A stretch of 64,000 bases of DNA, taken from Citricoccus sp. SGAir0253 (GTDB lineage Bacteria; Actinomycetota; Actinomycetes; Actinomycetales; Micrococcaceae). The notes under the pieces are model-generated. The model was not told where the DNA came from. It ran no database searches and worked only from the letters and a program-made list of their open reading frames with translations. Below are positions 54,901-63,422 of the stretch, piece after piece. Each line of letters starts with the position of its first letter. Position 1 is the first letter of the stretch. The stretch is taken from positions 1,364,001 through 1,428,000 of the forward strand of contig NZ_CP039424.1 of assembly GCF_005877055.1 (NCBI RefSeq), in the 5' to 3' direction. The position numbers and the translations under genes are program-made.

Positions 54901-55143
54901 CTGCCGGCCGGCGACGGCGAGGTGCTGCACCGGGCCTGGCAGCTGGCCTCGCGGATCCGCTCGGGGATCGTCGTGTGGTCCGGGAAGTCCTCGGACGTGC
55001 TCCCGGCCAAGCGCCAGGACCTGGAGGCGGTCGCCCGCTGGTGCGGCTACGAGCCCGGCGGGGCGGCCGGGCTGGAGGAGGACTACCTGCGCTGCACCCG
55101 GCACGCGCGGCAGGTGTTCGAGAAGCACTTCTACGGGGCCTGA
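52000..55143 (+). CDS. glnE: bifunctional glutamine synthetase adenylyltransferase/deadenylase
   Basis: Adds or removes AMP on the glutamine synthetase tyrosine. The 1047-residue protein has two nucleotidyltransferase domains. The N-terminal one contains GMGKCGARELNYISDVDVVFAH near 265 and the C-terminal one contains GRQGGREIGYGSDLDVMFVH near 776. Each is followed by a helical domain with repeats of GGLRDVEFTVQLLQL and GGLSDVEWLVQTLQL. Both active-site Asp pairs are intact. GTG 52000 has GGGGAGG 5 nt upstream. It is co-transcribed with glnA2, while its classical target glnA1 lies 1.3 kb downstream on the other strand. Confidence 0.96.
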   Translation: MPEMSPSRPGPLGAARGAAPPDRSPAEADGFARGTLIATGFTDLDRVRGLLGARELAGLDREALVRVLADAPDPDQALLLFVRLLERAPAAAAVLQDADRALAMARLLGSSEALGEFLVRRPDHVDLLTDPGRAAATAPVLGPDGLDADPAPLRALLLEAVGADPALEEPVAGTRGKEAAAALRIAYRRQLTALALRDLTDPDPQGLQPRVSAWLSDLAGAAIEAALAVSRADAAEQFGDDAAHVSLAVIGMGKCGARELNYISDVDVVFAHSTDLADGHRAVTIATALAAGISRYVTAAAPEPGLWEVDANLRPEGKDGALSRTVDSHAEYYRRWAHTWEFQALLKARPLAGLPALGRDYIETIWPLVWTSSEREGFVASVQGMRRRVLDNIAHQDRDREIKLGAGGLRDVEFTVQLLQLVHGKTEESVRVRNTQDAVRALERASYISRKDAGSFAAAYRFLRLLEHRIQLVHLRRTHLMPERPRARWVLARAARGPGGPGPTDADGLTALWRRTRKDVRALHEKIFYRPLLSTTAALSADEVRLTPAAVAERLAALGYLDPAGAVRHIEALTAGVSRRASLQRQLLPVMLGWLANGPDPDGGLLAFRRLSESLGSSPWFLGMLRDSSAAAERLCQVLSSSRYISDLLEHLPEAAAWLGRDQELRPLSFAAQWQEIQAKMSRHPDADEAMRQIRLIRQREILRTAIADAAGLLDQDAVGHALSDADQAAVLGALRVAETMLAAPGGAADGPRTGALTDLLIVAMGRQGGREIGYGSDLDVMFVHRPRPGADPDAAQRQAVELARQVSALLTKPCRPPVIAERPLVVDADLRPEGKKGPLARSLESYQEYYRRWADVWEVQALLRARPVAGSEDLAAAFTAWADTVRYAGDPGPAALREIRRIKARVEAERLPRGADPARHLKLGRGGLSDVEWLVQTLQLRHAADHPALRTTGTMQALEALVREGLLPAGDGEVLHRAWQLASRIRSGIVVWSGKSSDVLPAKRQDLEAVARWCGYEPGGAAGLEEDYLRCTRHARQVFEKHFYGA

Positions 55144-55173
55144 GCCCGGGGAGAGCGGGCCCGCGGGAGGAGC

Positions 55174-56160
55174 TCAGCCGCGGGCGATGACGTGCTCGCC
55201 CAGCAGCTGCAGGGTCCGTCGCCGCGCCTCGAGGCCGGGGGCGGCGTTGGTGATGATCAGCTCGTCGGCCCCCACCCGCCCGCGGAACGCGTCGAGGTAG
55301 TCCCGGACGGTGTCCGGGGTGCCCACGGCCGTGTACCTCGTCATGGACAGCACCTGCTCGCCGGCGGGGGAGTGCATCAGCATCGTGACCTCGTCCTCGT
55401 CCAGGTCGCGTCCCCGGCCCAGCATCTGGCGGATGCGGAAGCGCTGGGAGAGCTCGAACAGGCGCTGGGCCTCCTCGGCCGTGTCCGCGGCGATGACGTT
55501 GAGCGCGGCGATGAAGTACGGCCCCGGACAGTCCTCCGAGGCCTCGAAGGACTCCCGGTACACGCGCGCGGCGTGCTCGAGCATCTGCGGGGCGAAGTGG
55601 GAGGCGAAGGCGTAGCCCAGGCCGAGGGCGGCGGCGAGCTGGGCGCCGTACTGGGAGGAACCGAGCACGAACAGCGGCACGTCGGTGCCCTTGCCGGGAT
55701 AGGCGTCCACCCCGGGGATCAGCGACTCGCCCTTGAGGTAGCCCTGCAGCTCCTTGATGTCCCGGGGGAACGAGTCGGCCGCGGACGGGTCGCGGCGCAG
55801 CGCCATCAGGGTGCGCTGGTCGGTGCCGGGCGCGCGGCCCAGGCCCAGGTCGATCCGGCCGGGGTGGAGTTCGGCGAGGGTGCCGAACTGCTCGGCGACC
55901 ACGAGCGGGGAGTGGTTGGGCAGCATGATGCCCCCCGAGCCCAGCCGGATCGAGGCCGTGTGCGCGGCGACGTGGGCCAGCAGCACCGCCGTGGCGGAGG
56001 AGGCGATGGAGGGGAAGTTGTGGTGCTCGGCGAACCAGATCCGCGTGAAGCCCTGCTCCTCGGCCGTCCGCGCGAGCTCCACGCTGGCGGCCACGGCCTC
56101 GGCGACGGGCTGGCCCGGCAGGACGGTGGACAGGTCGAGGACGGACAGCGGGTAGCTCAC
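55174..56160 (-). CDS. LLM-class flavin-dependent oxidoreductase (luciferase-like)
   Basis: A probable FMNH2/F420-type monooxygenase of 328 residues with a luciferase TIM barrel. It opens YPLSVLDLSTVLPGQPVAEAV and has GFTRIWFAEHHNFPSIASSATAVLLAHVAAHT, GSGGIMLPNHSPLVVAEQFGTLAELHPGRIDLGLGRAPGTD and VGTPDTVRDYLDAF. These are hallmarks of the MsnO8/YhbW-like subgroup. GTG 56160 has AAAGG upstream and places the start where relatives begin; an in-frame ATG at 56184 would add eight residues. Substrate unknown. It lies between glnE and glnA1, with no functional link evident. Confidence 0.85.
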   Translation of the reverse strand: MSYPLSVLDLSTVLPGQPVAEAVAASVELARTAEEQGFTRIWFAEHHNFPSIASSATAVLLAHVAAHTASIRLGSGGIMLPNHSPLVVAEQFGTLAELHPGRIDLGLGRAPGTDQRTLMALRRDPSAADSFPRDIKELQGYLKGESLIPGVDAYPGKGTDVPLFVLGSSQYGAQLAAALGLGYAFASHFAPQMLEHAARVYRESFEASEDCPGPYFIAALNVIAADTAEEAQRLFELSQRFRIRQMLGRGRDLDEDEVTMLMHSPAGEQVLSMTRYTAVGTPDTVRDYLDAFRGRVGADELIITNAAPGLEARRRTLQLLGEHVIARG

Positions 56161-56320
56161 GAGGTGCCTTTCACGGGGGGACATGCCCCCGGCACAGCCC
56201 GCACGGCGGTCGTTCTATTCCCCGCCCGGCCGCGCCGCGACCCACGTCACGCCACGGCCCGGGGAGGGTGGGCCGGGACCGGGGGACGGGGTCCGGCAGC
56301 GGACCGGGCCCGGGAACGCC

Positions 56321-56370
56321 GACGGCGGCGCCGGGGGCGACCGTCCCAGGTCACCTCCGGCGCCGCCGTC
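56321..56370 (-). terminator. hairpin after glnA1
   Basis: A perfect 14-bp GC stem (56321-56334 with 56357-56370) closes a 22-nt loop, 37 bp beyond the glnA1 stop. Confidence 0.5.
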
Positions 56371-56406
56371 GGGCGCCACCGCACCGGCCCCGCGGGCCGG
56401 GCCGGC

Positions 56407-57831
56407 TCACACGCCGTAGTAGAGCTCGAACTCGTAGGGGTTCGGGCGGATGGACAGCGGGAGGATCTCGTTCTCGCGCTTGTACTCGATCCAGGTCTGG
56501 ATGAGGTCCTCGGTGAAGACGTCCCCGGCGAGCAGGAACTCGTGGTCCTCCTCGAGGGCGCGCAGGGCCTCCTCGAGGGACGCCGGGGCCTTCTGGATGT
56601 TGGCGGCCTCCTCGGCGGGCAGCTCGTAGAGGTCCTTGTCGATCGGCTCGGCCGGCTCGATCCGGTTGCGGATGCCGTCCAGGCCGGCCATCAGCTGGGC
56701 GGCGAAGCCCAGGTACGGGTTGCCGGACGGGTCCGGGGCGCGGAACTCGAGGCGCTTGGCCTTCGGGTTGGACCCGGTGATCGGGATGCGGATGGCCGCG
56801 GAGCGGTTGCCCTGCGAGTACACCATGTTGATGGGGGCCTCGAAGTGCTTGACCAGGCGCTTGTAGGAGTTCACCGTCGGGTTGGTGAAGGCCAGGATCG
56901 CCGAGGCGTGCTTGAGCAGGCCGCCGATGTACCAGCGGGCGGTGTCGGAGAGGTTCGCGTAGCCCTTCTCGTCGTAGAACAGGGGCTCGCCGCCGTTCCA
57001 CAGGGACTGGTGGCAGTGCATGCCCGAGCCGTTGTCGCCGAAGACCGGCTTCGGCATGAAGGTCGCGGTCTTGCCGAAGGCCTCGGCGGTGTTCTTCACC
57101 ACGTACTTGAACTTCTGCAGGTCGTCCGCGGCGTGGGTCAGGGTGTTGAACCGGTAGTTGATCTCGGCCTGGCCGGGGGCGCCGACCTCGTGGTGGGAGC
57201 GCTCGACCACGAGGCCCACCTCGTCCAGGGCCACGCAGATCGCGTCGCGCAGGTCGGCCTGCTTGTCCACCGGGGAAACCGGGAAGTAGCCGCCCTTGAC
57301 CCCCGTCTTGTGGCTGAGGTTGCCGCCCTCCTCCACGCGGTCGGTGTTCCACCAGGCCTCGTCGGAGTCCACGGAGTAGAAGCTGTGGTTGGGCGAGGAC
57401 TTGAACCGGACGTCCTCGAAGATGAAGAACTCGGCCTCGGAGGCGAAGTTGGCGGTGTCCGCGATGCCGGTGGAGGCCAGGTAGGCCTCGGCGCGCTGGG
57501 CGACGCCGCGCGGGTCGCGGTGGTACGGCTCGCCGGTGCGCGGGTTGACGATGGAGAAGTTCATCACGAGGGTCTTCTCGACCCGGAAGGGGTCGATGAA
57601 GGCGGTCGCGACGTCCGGGATGAGCTGCATGTCCGACTCGGCGATGCCCTGGAACCCGCGGATGGAGGAACCGTCGAAGAGCTGGCCGTCCGTGAAGAAG
57701 TCCTCGTCCACGGCCTTGGCCGGGAGGTTGAAGTGCTGCTGGACACCGGGCAGGTCGGTGAAGCGGACATCGACGAAGACGACGTCCTCGTCCTGGATGA
57801 ACTGCAGGACTTCCTGGGCGGTACTGAACAT
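56407..57831 (-). CDS. glnA: glutamine synthetase, type I (GlnA1)
   Basis: The main ammonia-assimilating enzyme, a cytosolic dodecamer. The 474-residue product has [85 protein letters not shown] and [10 protein letters not shown]. The adenylylation tyrosine lies in [15 protein letters not shown] (about Tyr402), the target of GlnE. GAGGAG precedes ATG 57831. Upstream are a TAGGGT -10 and a four-half-site GlnR box, indicating activation under nitrogen limitation. Confidence 0.97.
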   Translation of the reverse strand: MFSTAQEVLQFIQDEDVVFVDVRFTDLPGVQQHFNLPAKAVDEDFFTDGQLFDGSSIRGFQGIAESDMQLIPDVATAFIDPFRVEKTLVMNFSIVNPRTGEPYHRDPRGVAQRAEAYLASTGIADTANFASEAEFFIFEDVRFKSSPNHSFYSVDSDEAWWNTDRVEEGGNLSHKTGVKGGYFPVSPVDKQADLRDAICVALDEVGLVVERSHHEVGAPGQAEINYRFNTLTHAADDLQKFKYVVKNTAEAFGKTATFMPKPVFGDNGSGMHCHQSLWNGGEPLFYDEKGYANLSDTARWYIGGLLKHASAILAFTNPTVNSYKRLVKHFEAPINMVYSQGNRSAAIRIPITGSNPKAKRLEFRAPDPSGNPYLGFAAQLMAGLDGIRNRIEPAEPIDKDLYELPAEEAANIQKAPASLEEALRALEEDHEFLLAGDVFTEDLIQTWIEYKRENEILPLSIRPNPYEFELYYGV

Positions 57832-57868
57832 CAGGGTGCTCCTCGAGGGATCGTAGGTGGTGACCTCC

Positions 57869-57874
57869 ACCCTA
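57869..57874 (-). promoter_or_regulatory. -10 element TAGGGT of glnA1
   Basis: Predicts a start near 57862 and a 31-nt leader with GAGGAG. There is no -35 consensus at the expected position, fitting activator-dependent transcription from the adjoining GlnR box. Confidence 0.55.
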
Positions 57875-57884
57875 TCGGGGTGCC

Positions 57885-57922
57885 GTGACCCCACCGTGTC
57901 GGTCGTGTTTCGGGCGTGTAAC
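57885..57922 (-). promoter_or_regulatory. GlnR box of glnA1, four half-sites
   Basis: Read on the minus strand, GTTAC, GAAAC, GACAC and GTCAC begin every 11 bp with 6-nt gaps (57922 down to 57885). The first pair matches the actinobacterial GlnR consensus gTnAC-n6-GaAAC exactly; the second pair is more degenerate. The box covers about -23 to -60 relative to the predicted start. Confidence 0.75.
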
Positions 57923-58018
57923 GCCGTCCGCCGGCTCCCGGGGGAACGGTGCGCCGGGCGGCCCGGCCGGCGGGCGCCCGGGGGTCGCCCCGCTGCCCTG
58001 CGGCGGCGGGCGGCTCGG

Positions 58019-58024
58019 TAGAGT
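58019..58024 (+). promoter_or_regulatory. -10 element TAGAGT of the RDD gene, leaderless
   Basis: The last T is 7 nt before GTG 58031, which is why I take this GTG as the start. Confidence 0.55.
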
Positions 58025-58030
58025 GGAGCG

Positions 58031-58633
58031 GTGGCACGATCGCACCAGAAGAAGTCCTCCGCCCGGCGCCGGCACGCGCCGCAGGCGCCCTCCGGCCGGG
58101 CACCGTCCCCGGACGACGCCCCCGCCGCGCCGCGGCCCGAGGGAACCGGGGAGGGCGGCTCCCGGGGGTCCGCCCGGCCGGGCCCGGGGCCGCTGGTCAC
58201 GCGGCGGGACATGGCCGGCTGGATCGGCGGCGCACCGCGCGGGGACCGTGCCGGGCGCTGGGACGGGGAGCGGCTGGGCCTGGCGCGCTCGGGTCCGGCC
58301 TCGATGGCCGGCTGGGGGCGTCGCGGGCTGGCCCTCGTCATCGACTGGTTCATCGCGGCGATCGTCTCGGCCGCGTGGTTCCAGGGGGACAGCCTGGTCA
58401 CCCTGGGCCTGTTCGCGCTGATGCACGTGCTGCTCGTGGGCCTGCTCGGCACGACGATCGGCAAGCGCGTGGCCGGCATCCGCGTGGTGCGGGTCGGCGG
58501 CGCGGCCACGGGACTGCCCCGGGCGCTGCTGCGCACCGTGCTGCTGTGCCTCGTGGTGCCGCCGCTCATGCGGGACGCGGACGGCCGGGGGCTGCACGAC
58601 CGAGCGGCCGGGACCGTCCAGATCCGGATGTGA
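58031..58633 (+). CDS. RDD-family membrane protein
   Basis: A 200-residue protein. The first 70 residues are disordered and rich in Pro, Gly and Arg. The rest is an RDD domain with helices at about 98-120 and 122-142. Signatures are [76 protein letters not shown]. Function is unknown; some RDD proteins act as ion exchangers. In mycobacteria a similar gene sits between glnA1 and the DUF4191 gene, as here. It is divergent from glnA1. Confidence 0.85.
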   Translation: MARSHQKKSSARRRHAPQAPSGRAPSPDDAPAAPRPEGTGEGGSRGSARPGPGPLVTRRDMAGWIGGAPRGDRAGRWDGERLGLARSGPASMAGWGRRGLALVIDWFIAAIVSAAWFQGDSLVTLGLFALMHVLLVGLLGTTIGKRVAGIRVVRVGGAATGLPRALLRTVLLCLVVPPLMRDADGRGLHDRAAGTVQIRM

Positions 58634-58665
58634 CCGGGCGGCCGCCGGCCCGCGGGGCGAGGGGC

Positions 58666-59487
58666 CTAGCGGCCGCGCATCGCCTTGCGGTCCGGGCGGG
58701 CGCGGTACGGGTCCACGCCCTTCGGGATCGGCATGCGGCTGGCTCCCAGCGAGGCCAGGCGCTTGTCCACGGCCTGGACCTCCTGCTTGGTGAGCGTCTT
58801 CTTCATCCGCCGCAGGGTCTTGGCGAGGTCGTGCAGCTCCACCTGGCCCTCGCCGTGGCCGGTCGCCACCACCTGGATGGGGACGTTCGGCAGGAAGCGC
58901 TGCATGTTGCGCCGCTCCTTGTCCACCAGCGGGCGGACCCGGTTCGTGGGGCCCTCGGTGATGAGCACGACGCCCGGCCGGCCGACGGCCCGGAAGACGG
59001 CGTCCTGCGTCTTGGGGCTCACGGCCACCGGCTGCTCGGGGACGATCCAGCCGCGGCGCAGCGTGGACAGCGCCGCGCCGGCGGCACCGGGGCGGCCGTC
59101 GATCCGCGCGAACGCGGCCCGCTCCGCCATCCGGTTCATGATCACCACGGCGGCCAGCACCCCGAACGGGATGGCGATGAGCAGCCAGGTGATCCAGTTG
59201 CCCACGAGCAGCCCGATCACCAGGCCGAGGACGAGCACGCCCACGAAGGCCAGCGCCATCCACAGCACGACCTTCGGGTCGTGGGCCCGCGTCATGGAGA
59301 AGACCTCGCGCAGCTGCTTGAAGATGCCCGGCTTCCGCGTCGCCTTCTTGCGGGTGCGGCTGCCGGCCTTGTCCTCGCGGGCGCGGAGCCGCTCCTGCTG
59401 GCGACGCTCGCGCTGGGCGGCCTTGACGGCCTTCAGGGCGTCGCGGGTGGACGGGGAGGACGCTGCGGAATCTGTGCTCTTGGCCAT
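58666..59487 (-). CDS. DUF4191 membrane protein
   Basis: A 273-residue protein with a basic N-terminus (RERRQQERLRAREDKAGSRTRKKATRKPGIFKQLREVFSMTRAHDPKVVLWM). Two membrane helices follow at about 74-96 and 98-117. The soluble C-terminal part has ARIDGRPGAAGAALSTLRRGWIVPEQPVAVSPKTQDAVFRAVGRPGVVLITEG. It matches the actinobacterial DUF4191 family, located next to lipA in many genomes (Rv2219 in M. tuberculosis). Function unknown. TAGACT at 59497-59502 on the same strand suggests a promoter inside the lipA end, with a 3-nt leader. Confidence 0.88.
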   Translation of the reverse strand: MAKSTDSAASSPSTRDALKAVKAAQRERRQQERLRAREDKAGSRTRKKATRKPGIFKQLREVFSMTRAHDPKVVLWMALAFVGVLVLGLVIGLLVGNWITWLLIAIPFGVLAAVVIMNRMAERAAFARIDGRPGAAGAALSTLRRGWIVPEQPVAVSPKTQDAVFRAVGRPGVVLITEGPTNRVRPLVDKERRNMQRFLPNVPIQVVATGHGEGQVELHDLAKTLRRMKKTLTKQEVQAVDKRLASLGASRMPIPKGVDPYRARPDRKAMRGR

Positions 59488-59499
59488 AGTGGCCCCAGT

Positions 59500-60504
59500 C
59501 TACCGGGACGCCAGTAGCGTGGCCGCCTCCTGGCGGGTCGTGCCGTTGTCCTCGATGTGGGCGAGGTGCTCGGGCATCTCGCGGCCGAGCTTGCGCATGG
59601 CCGAGGCGTACAGCCGGCCGGCGCGGTAGGACGAGCGCACGAGCGGCCCGGCCATGACGCCGGCGAAGCCGATCTCCTCGGCCCGGTCGGACCAGTGCAC
59701 GAACTCCTCGGGCTTGACCCACCGGTCGATCGGGTGGTGCAGCTTCGAGGGGCGGACGTACTGCGTGATGGTGATGATGTCGCAGCCGGCCTCGTGCAGG
59801 TCCAGGAGCGCCTGGTCGATCTCGTGGTCCTGCTCGCCCATGCCCAGGATGAGGTTGGACTTGGTGACCAGGCCGTCGGCCTTGGCCATGGTGAGCACGC
59901 GCAGGGACTTCTCGTAGGTGAAGGCCGGCCGGATGCTCTTGAAGATCCGCGGCACGGTCTCCAGGTTGTGGGCGAAGACCTCCGGGCGGGCGTCGAAGAC
60001 GACCTGCACGAGCTCCGGGTCGGCCCCGAAGTCCGGGGGCAGGATCTCCACGCCGGTGTTCGGGTTCAGCTCGTGGACCTTGCGGATGGTCTCGGCGTAC
60101 AGCCAGGCCGCCCCGTCCTTCTGGTCGTCCCGGGCCACGCCGGTCACGGTGGTGTAGCGCAGGTTCATCTCGCGGATGTTCTCGGCCACGCGCCGGGGCT
60201 CGTCCAGGTCCAGGGGGTTGGGCTTGCCCGTGGCGATGTCGCAGAAGTCGCAGCGCCGCGTGCAGACGTCGCCGCCGATGAGGAAGGTCGCCTCGCGGTC
60301 CTCCCAGCACTCGTAGATGTTGGGGCAGCCGGCCTCCTCGCACACCGTGTGCAGCCCGGAGGACTTGACCTTGTTCTTGAGCTGGATGAACTCCGGCCCG
60401 ATCTCGACCTTGGCCTTGATCCAGTCCGGCTTGCGTTCCACGGGGACCTCGGCGTTGCGGGCCTCGACGCGCAGCAGGCGGCGGCCGTCGGGGGATGCGC
60501 TCAC
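59500..60504 (-). CDS. lipA: lipoyl synthase
   Basis: Radical-SAM enzyme that inserts sulfur into octanoyl groups on lipoyl domains. The 334-residue product has the auxiliary cluster cysteines [12 protein letters not shown] (55, 60, 66) and the radical-SAM [10 protein letters not shown] (81, 85, 88). A C-terminal serine that can ligate the auxiliary cluster is plausible in VRSSYRAG. The GTG start overlaps the lipB stop (GTGA). With lipB it supplies lipoate to 2-oxoacid dehydrogenases such as the E2 encoded at the window end. Confidence 0.97.
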   Translation of the reverse strand: MSASPDGRRLLRVEARNAEVPVERKPDWIKAKVEIGPEFIQLKNKVKSSGLHTVCEEAGCPNIYECWEDREATFLIGGDVCTRRCDFCDIATGKPNPLDLDEPRRVAENIREMNLRYTTVTGVARDDQKDGAAWLYAETIRKVHELNPNTGVEILPPDFGADPELVQVVFDARPEVFAHNLETVPRIFKSIRPAFTYEKSLRVLTMAKADGLVTKSNLILGMGEQDHEIDQALLDLHEAGCDIITITQYVRPSKLHHPIDRWVKPEEFVHWSDRAEEIGFAGVMAGPLVRSSYRAGRLYASAMRKLGREMPEHLAHIEDNGTTRQEAATLLASR

Positions 60505-61226
60505 TTGGCTGTTCCTTCCAGCAGGGGGGTACGGTCCGCCTCGCCGTCGACCCGGGCGACGTGTCCCGGGGCCAGGGCGGTGAAGTGCTCCTGGACGGCG
60601 GCCAGGACGTCGGCGGGGGAGACCGCCCGTCCCGTCTCGGCGGAGATGGTGGTGGAGCCGGCGTCGGTGATGCCGCAGGCGATGATGTGGTCGTAGGCCG
60701 ACAGGTCGTTGTCGCAGTTCAGGGCGAAGCCGTGCATGGACACGCCGTGGTTCACGCGCAGGCCGATGGCCGCGATCTTGCGGTCCGGCACCGGGTGTCC
60801 CTGGGCGTCGGTGCCGCCGAGGATCCATACCCCGGAGCGGCCGTCCACGCGTTCGCCGCGCAGGCCGTAGCCGGCGAGGGTGCGGATGATGACCTCCTCG
60901 AGGAACCACACGTACTCGCGGACGGCGGACTTGTCCGCCAGGCGGATCACTGGGTAGCAGACCAGCTGGCCGGGGCCGTGCCAGGTCAGCTTGCCGCCGC
61001 GGTCCACGTGCACGACGGCGGAGCCGTCGTCCGGCAGGTCCTGCGGCTCGGTGCGCTTGCCCGCGGTGTACACCGACGTGTGCTCGAGGAGCAGGACGGC
61101 ACCGGGGGAGCTGCCCTCCACGACCTGGGCGTGCAGCGACTGCTGCAGGTCCCACGCCTCCTGGTAGTCGACGGTGTCCGGGGACAGTCCCAGGACACGG
61201 AACGGCGGATAGGTCGGAAGGGACAT
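60501..61226 (-). CDS. lipB: lipoyl(octanoyl) transferase
   Basis: Transfers octanoate from acyl carrier protein to lipoyl domains. The 241-residue product has [43 protein letters not shown], the catalytic lysine in [25 protein letters not shown] and the cysteine in [14 protein letters not shown]. It starts leaderless from TAGAGT at 61233-61238. lipA follows with a 4-bp overlap, so the pair is one operon. Confidence 0.96.
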   Translation of the reverse strand: MSLPTYPPFRVLGLSPDTVDYQEAWDLQQSLHAQVVEGSSPGAVLLLEHTSVYTAGKRTEPQDLPDDGSAVVHVDRGGKLTWHGPGQLVCYPVIRLADKSAVREYVWFLEEVIIRTLAGYGLRGERVDGRSGVWILGGTDAQGHPVPDRKIAAIGLRVNHGVSMHGFALNCDNDLSAYDHIIACGITDAGSTTISAETGRAVSPADVLAAVQEHFTALAPGHVARVDGEADRTPLLEGTAK

Positions 61227-61232
61227 GGGTCC

Positions 61233-61238
61233 ACTCTA
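61233..61238 (-). promoter_or_regulatory. -10 element TAGAGT of lipB-lipA, leaderless
   Basis: The last T (61233) is 7 nt from the A of ATG 61226. Confidence 0.6.
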
Positions 61239-61353
61239 TCGCCCCGGTGTGGACCTGTGGACAACGCCCGCGGGAACCGCGCCGCCACGGCACGATGGAT
61301 GACGACAGATGACGGGCACCGCCGGCCGGGCCGGCGGGAGGGGGGTGGGGACC

Positions 61354-63069
61354 ATGGACGCGTCGGACGACGTCCCGGAGGTGCCGGGGTGGCACGTGGT
61401 GCGGGAACTGGGCCGCGGCGGCGGCTCGGCGGTGTGGCTCGTGGCGGACGACGGCGGCCGGCGGGCGGCGCTGAAGGTGCCGGACCGGCGGGTGGTGGAC
61501 CCGGCCGGGCTGCTCGAGGCCGAGGTGCGCGCGGTCGGCGAGCTCGTCCACGACCACGTGGTGCGGCCCCTGGGCGTGGTGGAGACCGACCGTGGCCCCG
61601 GCCTGCTCAGTGAGTACCACGCGGGCGGTTCCCTGGGCGCGCTCGTGCGGGCGGCCGGCCCGCTGCCCGTGGGCCAGGTGGTCACGGTGCTCGTCCCCCT
61701 CGCCCAGGCCCTGCAGGTGCTGCACGAGCGCGGCGTCGTCCACGGCGACGTGTCCCCGGGCAACGTGCTGTTCACCGTCGAGGGCCGGCCGGCCCTGGCC
61801 GACCTGGGATCCTCGCGGTTGCTGGGCGGACCCGCGGCGCGCACGGGCACGGCGGGCTTCACGGCGCCGGAGCTGGAGGCGCCGCGCGGGGGCCCGTCCG
61901 GCGCGGTTCCGGCGGACGGGCCGGACGGGCGGGACCGGGAGGACGGGGCCAACGCCGGACTGTGCCCGGCCGCCGACGTCTACTCGCTGGCCGCCGTCGG
62001 CTGGTACGCCCTGGCCGGCCGGGCCCCCGCGCGCACGGCCTCCCGGGCGCCGCTGCCGCTCATCGTGCCGGACATCCCGGCGGAGGCGGTGGCCCTGCTC
62101 GAGGCCGCCCTGGACGAAGACCCGGTGCGCCGGCCGCGGGCGGACCGGTTCGCGCAGGCCTGCTACCGGTGGGCGCGGGCGGAACCGGTGGACCTGCACC
62201 CCTCGGCCAGCGCGGAGGTCGCCCGGGAACTGCCCACCCGCCGCCGCGCCGGACCGGCCCGGCCGCCGCGGCGGCGGCCCGTCGTGCTGGCGGCCGGGGC
62301 CGCCGCCCTGCTCGCCCTGGTCGGCGGCGGGGCCGTCCTCGCGGGGGGCGGCCCCCGGCCCGGACCCGCCGCTCCCGCGCCGGTGGCCGCGTCGGCACCG
62401 GCACCCGCGGCGCCGAGGGGCCCCGTCGGGGCTGCGGAGCCCTCGCCCGGGGCCGGCACGGGAGTCTCCGCCCCGGCGCCGGGCGCCCCGGCCCGCTCCG
62501 TGGCCGGCGGGGCGCCAGGGCGGACGGAGGCTACGGGTGCGGCGGCGGGCCTGCGGGCGGCCGACCCCCGGGTGGCCGCCGTGGCCCTGGGCCGCGCGAG
62601 GACGAGGGCGCTGGCCTCGCTGGACCGCCGCGCCGTGGACGACTACACGCTCCCGGGGTCCCCGGCTCGGCGGGCGGACCTGGACCTCGTCGACGACCTG
62701 CGCGGCCGGGGCCTGCGCTACCGGGGGCTCTCGTTGGAGACCTCCGTCGTCGGGCCGGTGGAGCGGTCCGGCGCGCGGCGGGCGCGGGTGCCGCTCGAGC
62801 TGGCGATCGGGCCGTACCGGACCGTGACGGCGGCGGGGGAGCCGGTGGCGGAGACGCGGCGGACCTCCGCCGAGCGGTTCACGGCCGGGATGGTCCGGAC
62901 CGCCGAGGGTTGGCGGGTCGAGCGCATCCTGCCGTCCGCTGGCCCTGCGGCTGACCCGTCCTCCGAGCCGGCCCCCGCCCCCGACGCCGAAGGGCGCCCG
63001 GCCGGTGGACCGGCCGGGCGCCCTTCGGGGACCGCGGGTGTGGGCTCAGGGCACGGGGGTCAGGAGTAG
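61354..63069 (+). CDS. atypical membrane serine/threonine protein kinase
   Basis: A receptor-like kinase of about 571 residues. The kinase domain has [16 protein letters not shown] lysine Lys41 in AALKVP, catalytic loop [11 protein letters not shown] (Asp132, Asn137) in place of HRDxKxxN, and DLG at 150-152 in place of DFG. It is therefore a non-RD kinase, possibly weak or specialised. Pro/Arg-rich sequence leads to one helix (about 310-333). A long Pro/Ala/Gly stretch and a C-terminal domain (about 410-545) follow, with no family I recognise. GGGAGGGGGG lies about 8 nt before ATG 61354; an ATG at 61309 is an alternative. It overlaps the convergent membrane-protein gene by 10 bp. Confidence 0.8.
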   Translation: MDASDDVPEVPGWHVVRELGRGGGSAVWLVADDGGRRAALKVPDRRVVDPAGLLEAEVRAVGELVHDHVVRPLGVVETDRGPGLLSEYHAGGSLGALVRAAGPLPVGQVVTVLVPLAQALQVLHERGVVHGDVSPGNVLFTVEGRPALADLGSSRLLGGPAARTGTAGFTAPELEAPRGGPSGAVPADGPDGRDREDGANAGLCPAADVYSLAAVGWYALAGRAPARTASRAPLPLIVPDIPAEAVALLEAALDEDPVRRPRADRFAQACYRWARAEPVDLHPSASAEVARELPTRRRAGPARPPRRRPVVLAAGAAALLALVGGGAVLAGGGPRPGPAAPAPVAASAPAPAAPRGPVGAAEPSPGAGTGVSAPAPGAPARSVAGGAPGRTEATGAAAGLRAADPRVAAVALGRARTRALASLDRRAVDDYTLPGSPARRADLDLVDDLRGRGLRYRGLSLETSVVGPVERSGARRARVPLELAIGPYRTVTAAGEPVAETRRTSAERFTAGMVRTAEGWRVERILPSAGPAADPSSEPAPAPDAEGRPAGGPAGRPSGTAGVGSGHGGQE

Positions 63070-63419
63070 TCCTGCCACAGCACGGCCACCAGGATGTTGA
63101 CGAGCCCGAGCCCGCCCACGGCGTGGGCGAGACCGGTGGGCACCGGCTCGCCCTTGTTCTCCCGGCGCCGCCCGAGCAGGGCGGCGACCAGGACGGCCAG
63201 GCCGATGACCAGCTTGACGGTGAGCTTGACCCGGTTGACCGGGCCGTCGCCCATCTCGGCGAGCCCGAACAGCAGCAGCCCCGAGACGATCATGCCCAGC
63301 GAGCCCCACCACTGGGACACGGTGACGGTCGGGTTCCGGAAGTGGGCCAGCCACCCGCCGACGATCGCCGCCGCGGAGATGATGTGGATGGCCACGAGGA
63401 TGGCCTTGACGACCTCCAT
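63060..63419 (-). CDS. small four-helix membrane protein
   Basis: A 119-residue protein with four hydrophobic segments at about 3-22, 38-54, 65-84 and 97-114. It opens MEVVKAILVAIHIISAAAIVGGW; the His in the first helix and the AEMGDGPVNRVKLTVKLVIGL loop are notable but not diagnostic of a cofactor site. I recall similar small proteins in Micrococcaceae genomes, without a function. It begins 3 bp after the sucB stop on the same strand, so it is probably co-transcribed with it. Confidence 0.75.
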   Translation of the reverse strand: MEVVKAILVAIHIISAAAIVGGWLAHFRNPTVTVSQWWGSLGMIVSGLLLFGLAEMGDGPVNRVKLTVKLVIGLAVLVAALLGRRRENKGEPVPTGLAHAVGGLGLVNILVAVLWQDYS

Positions 63420-63422
63420 CCG

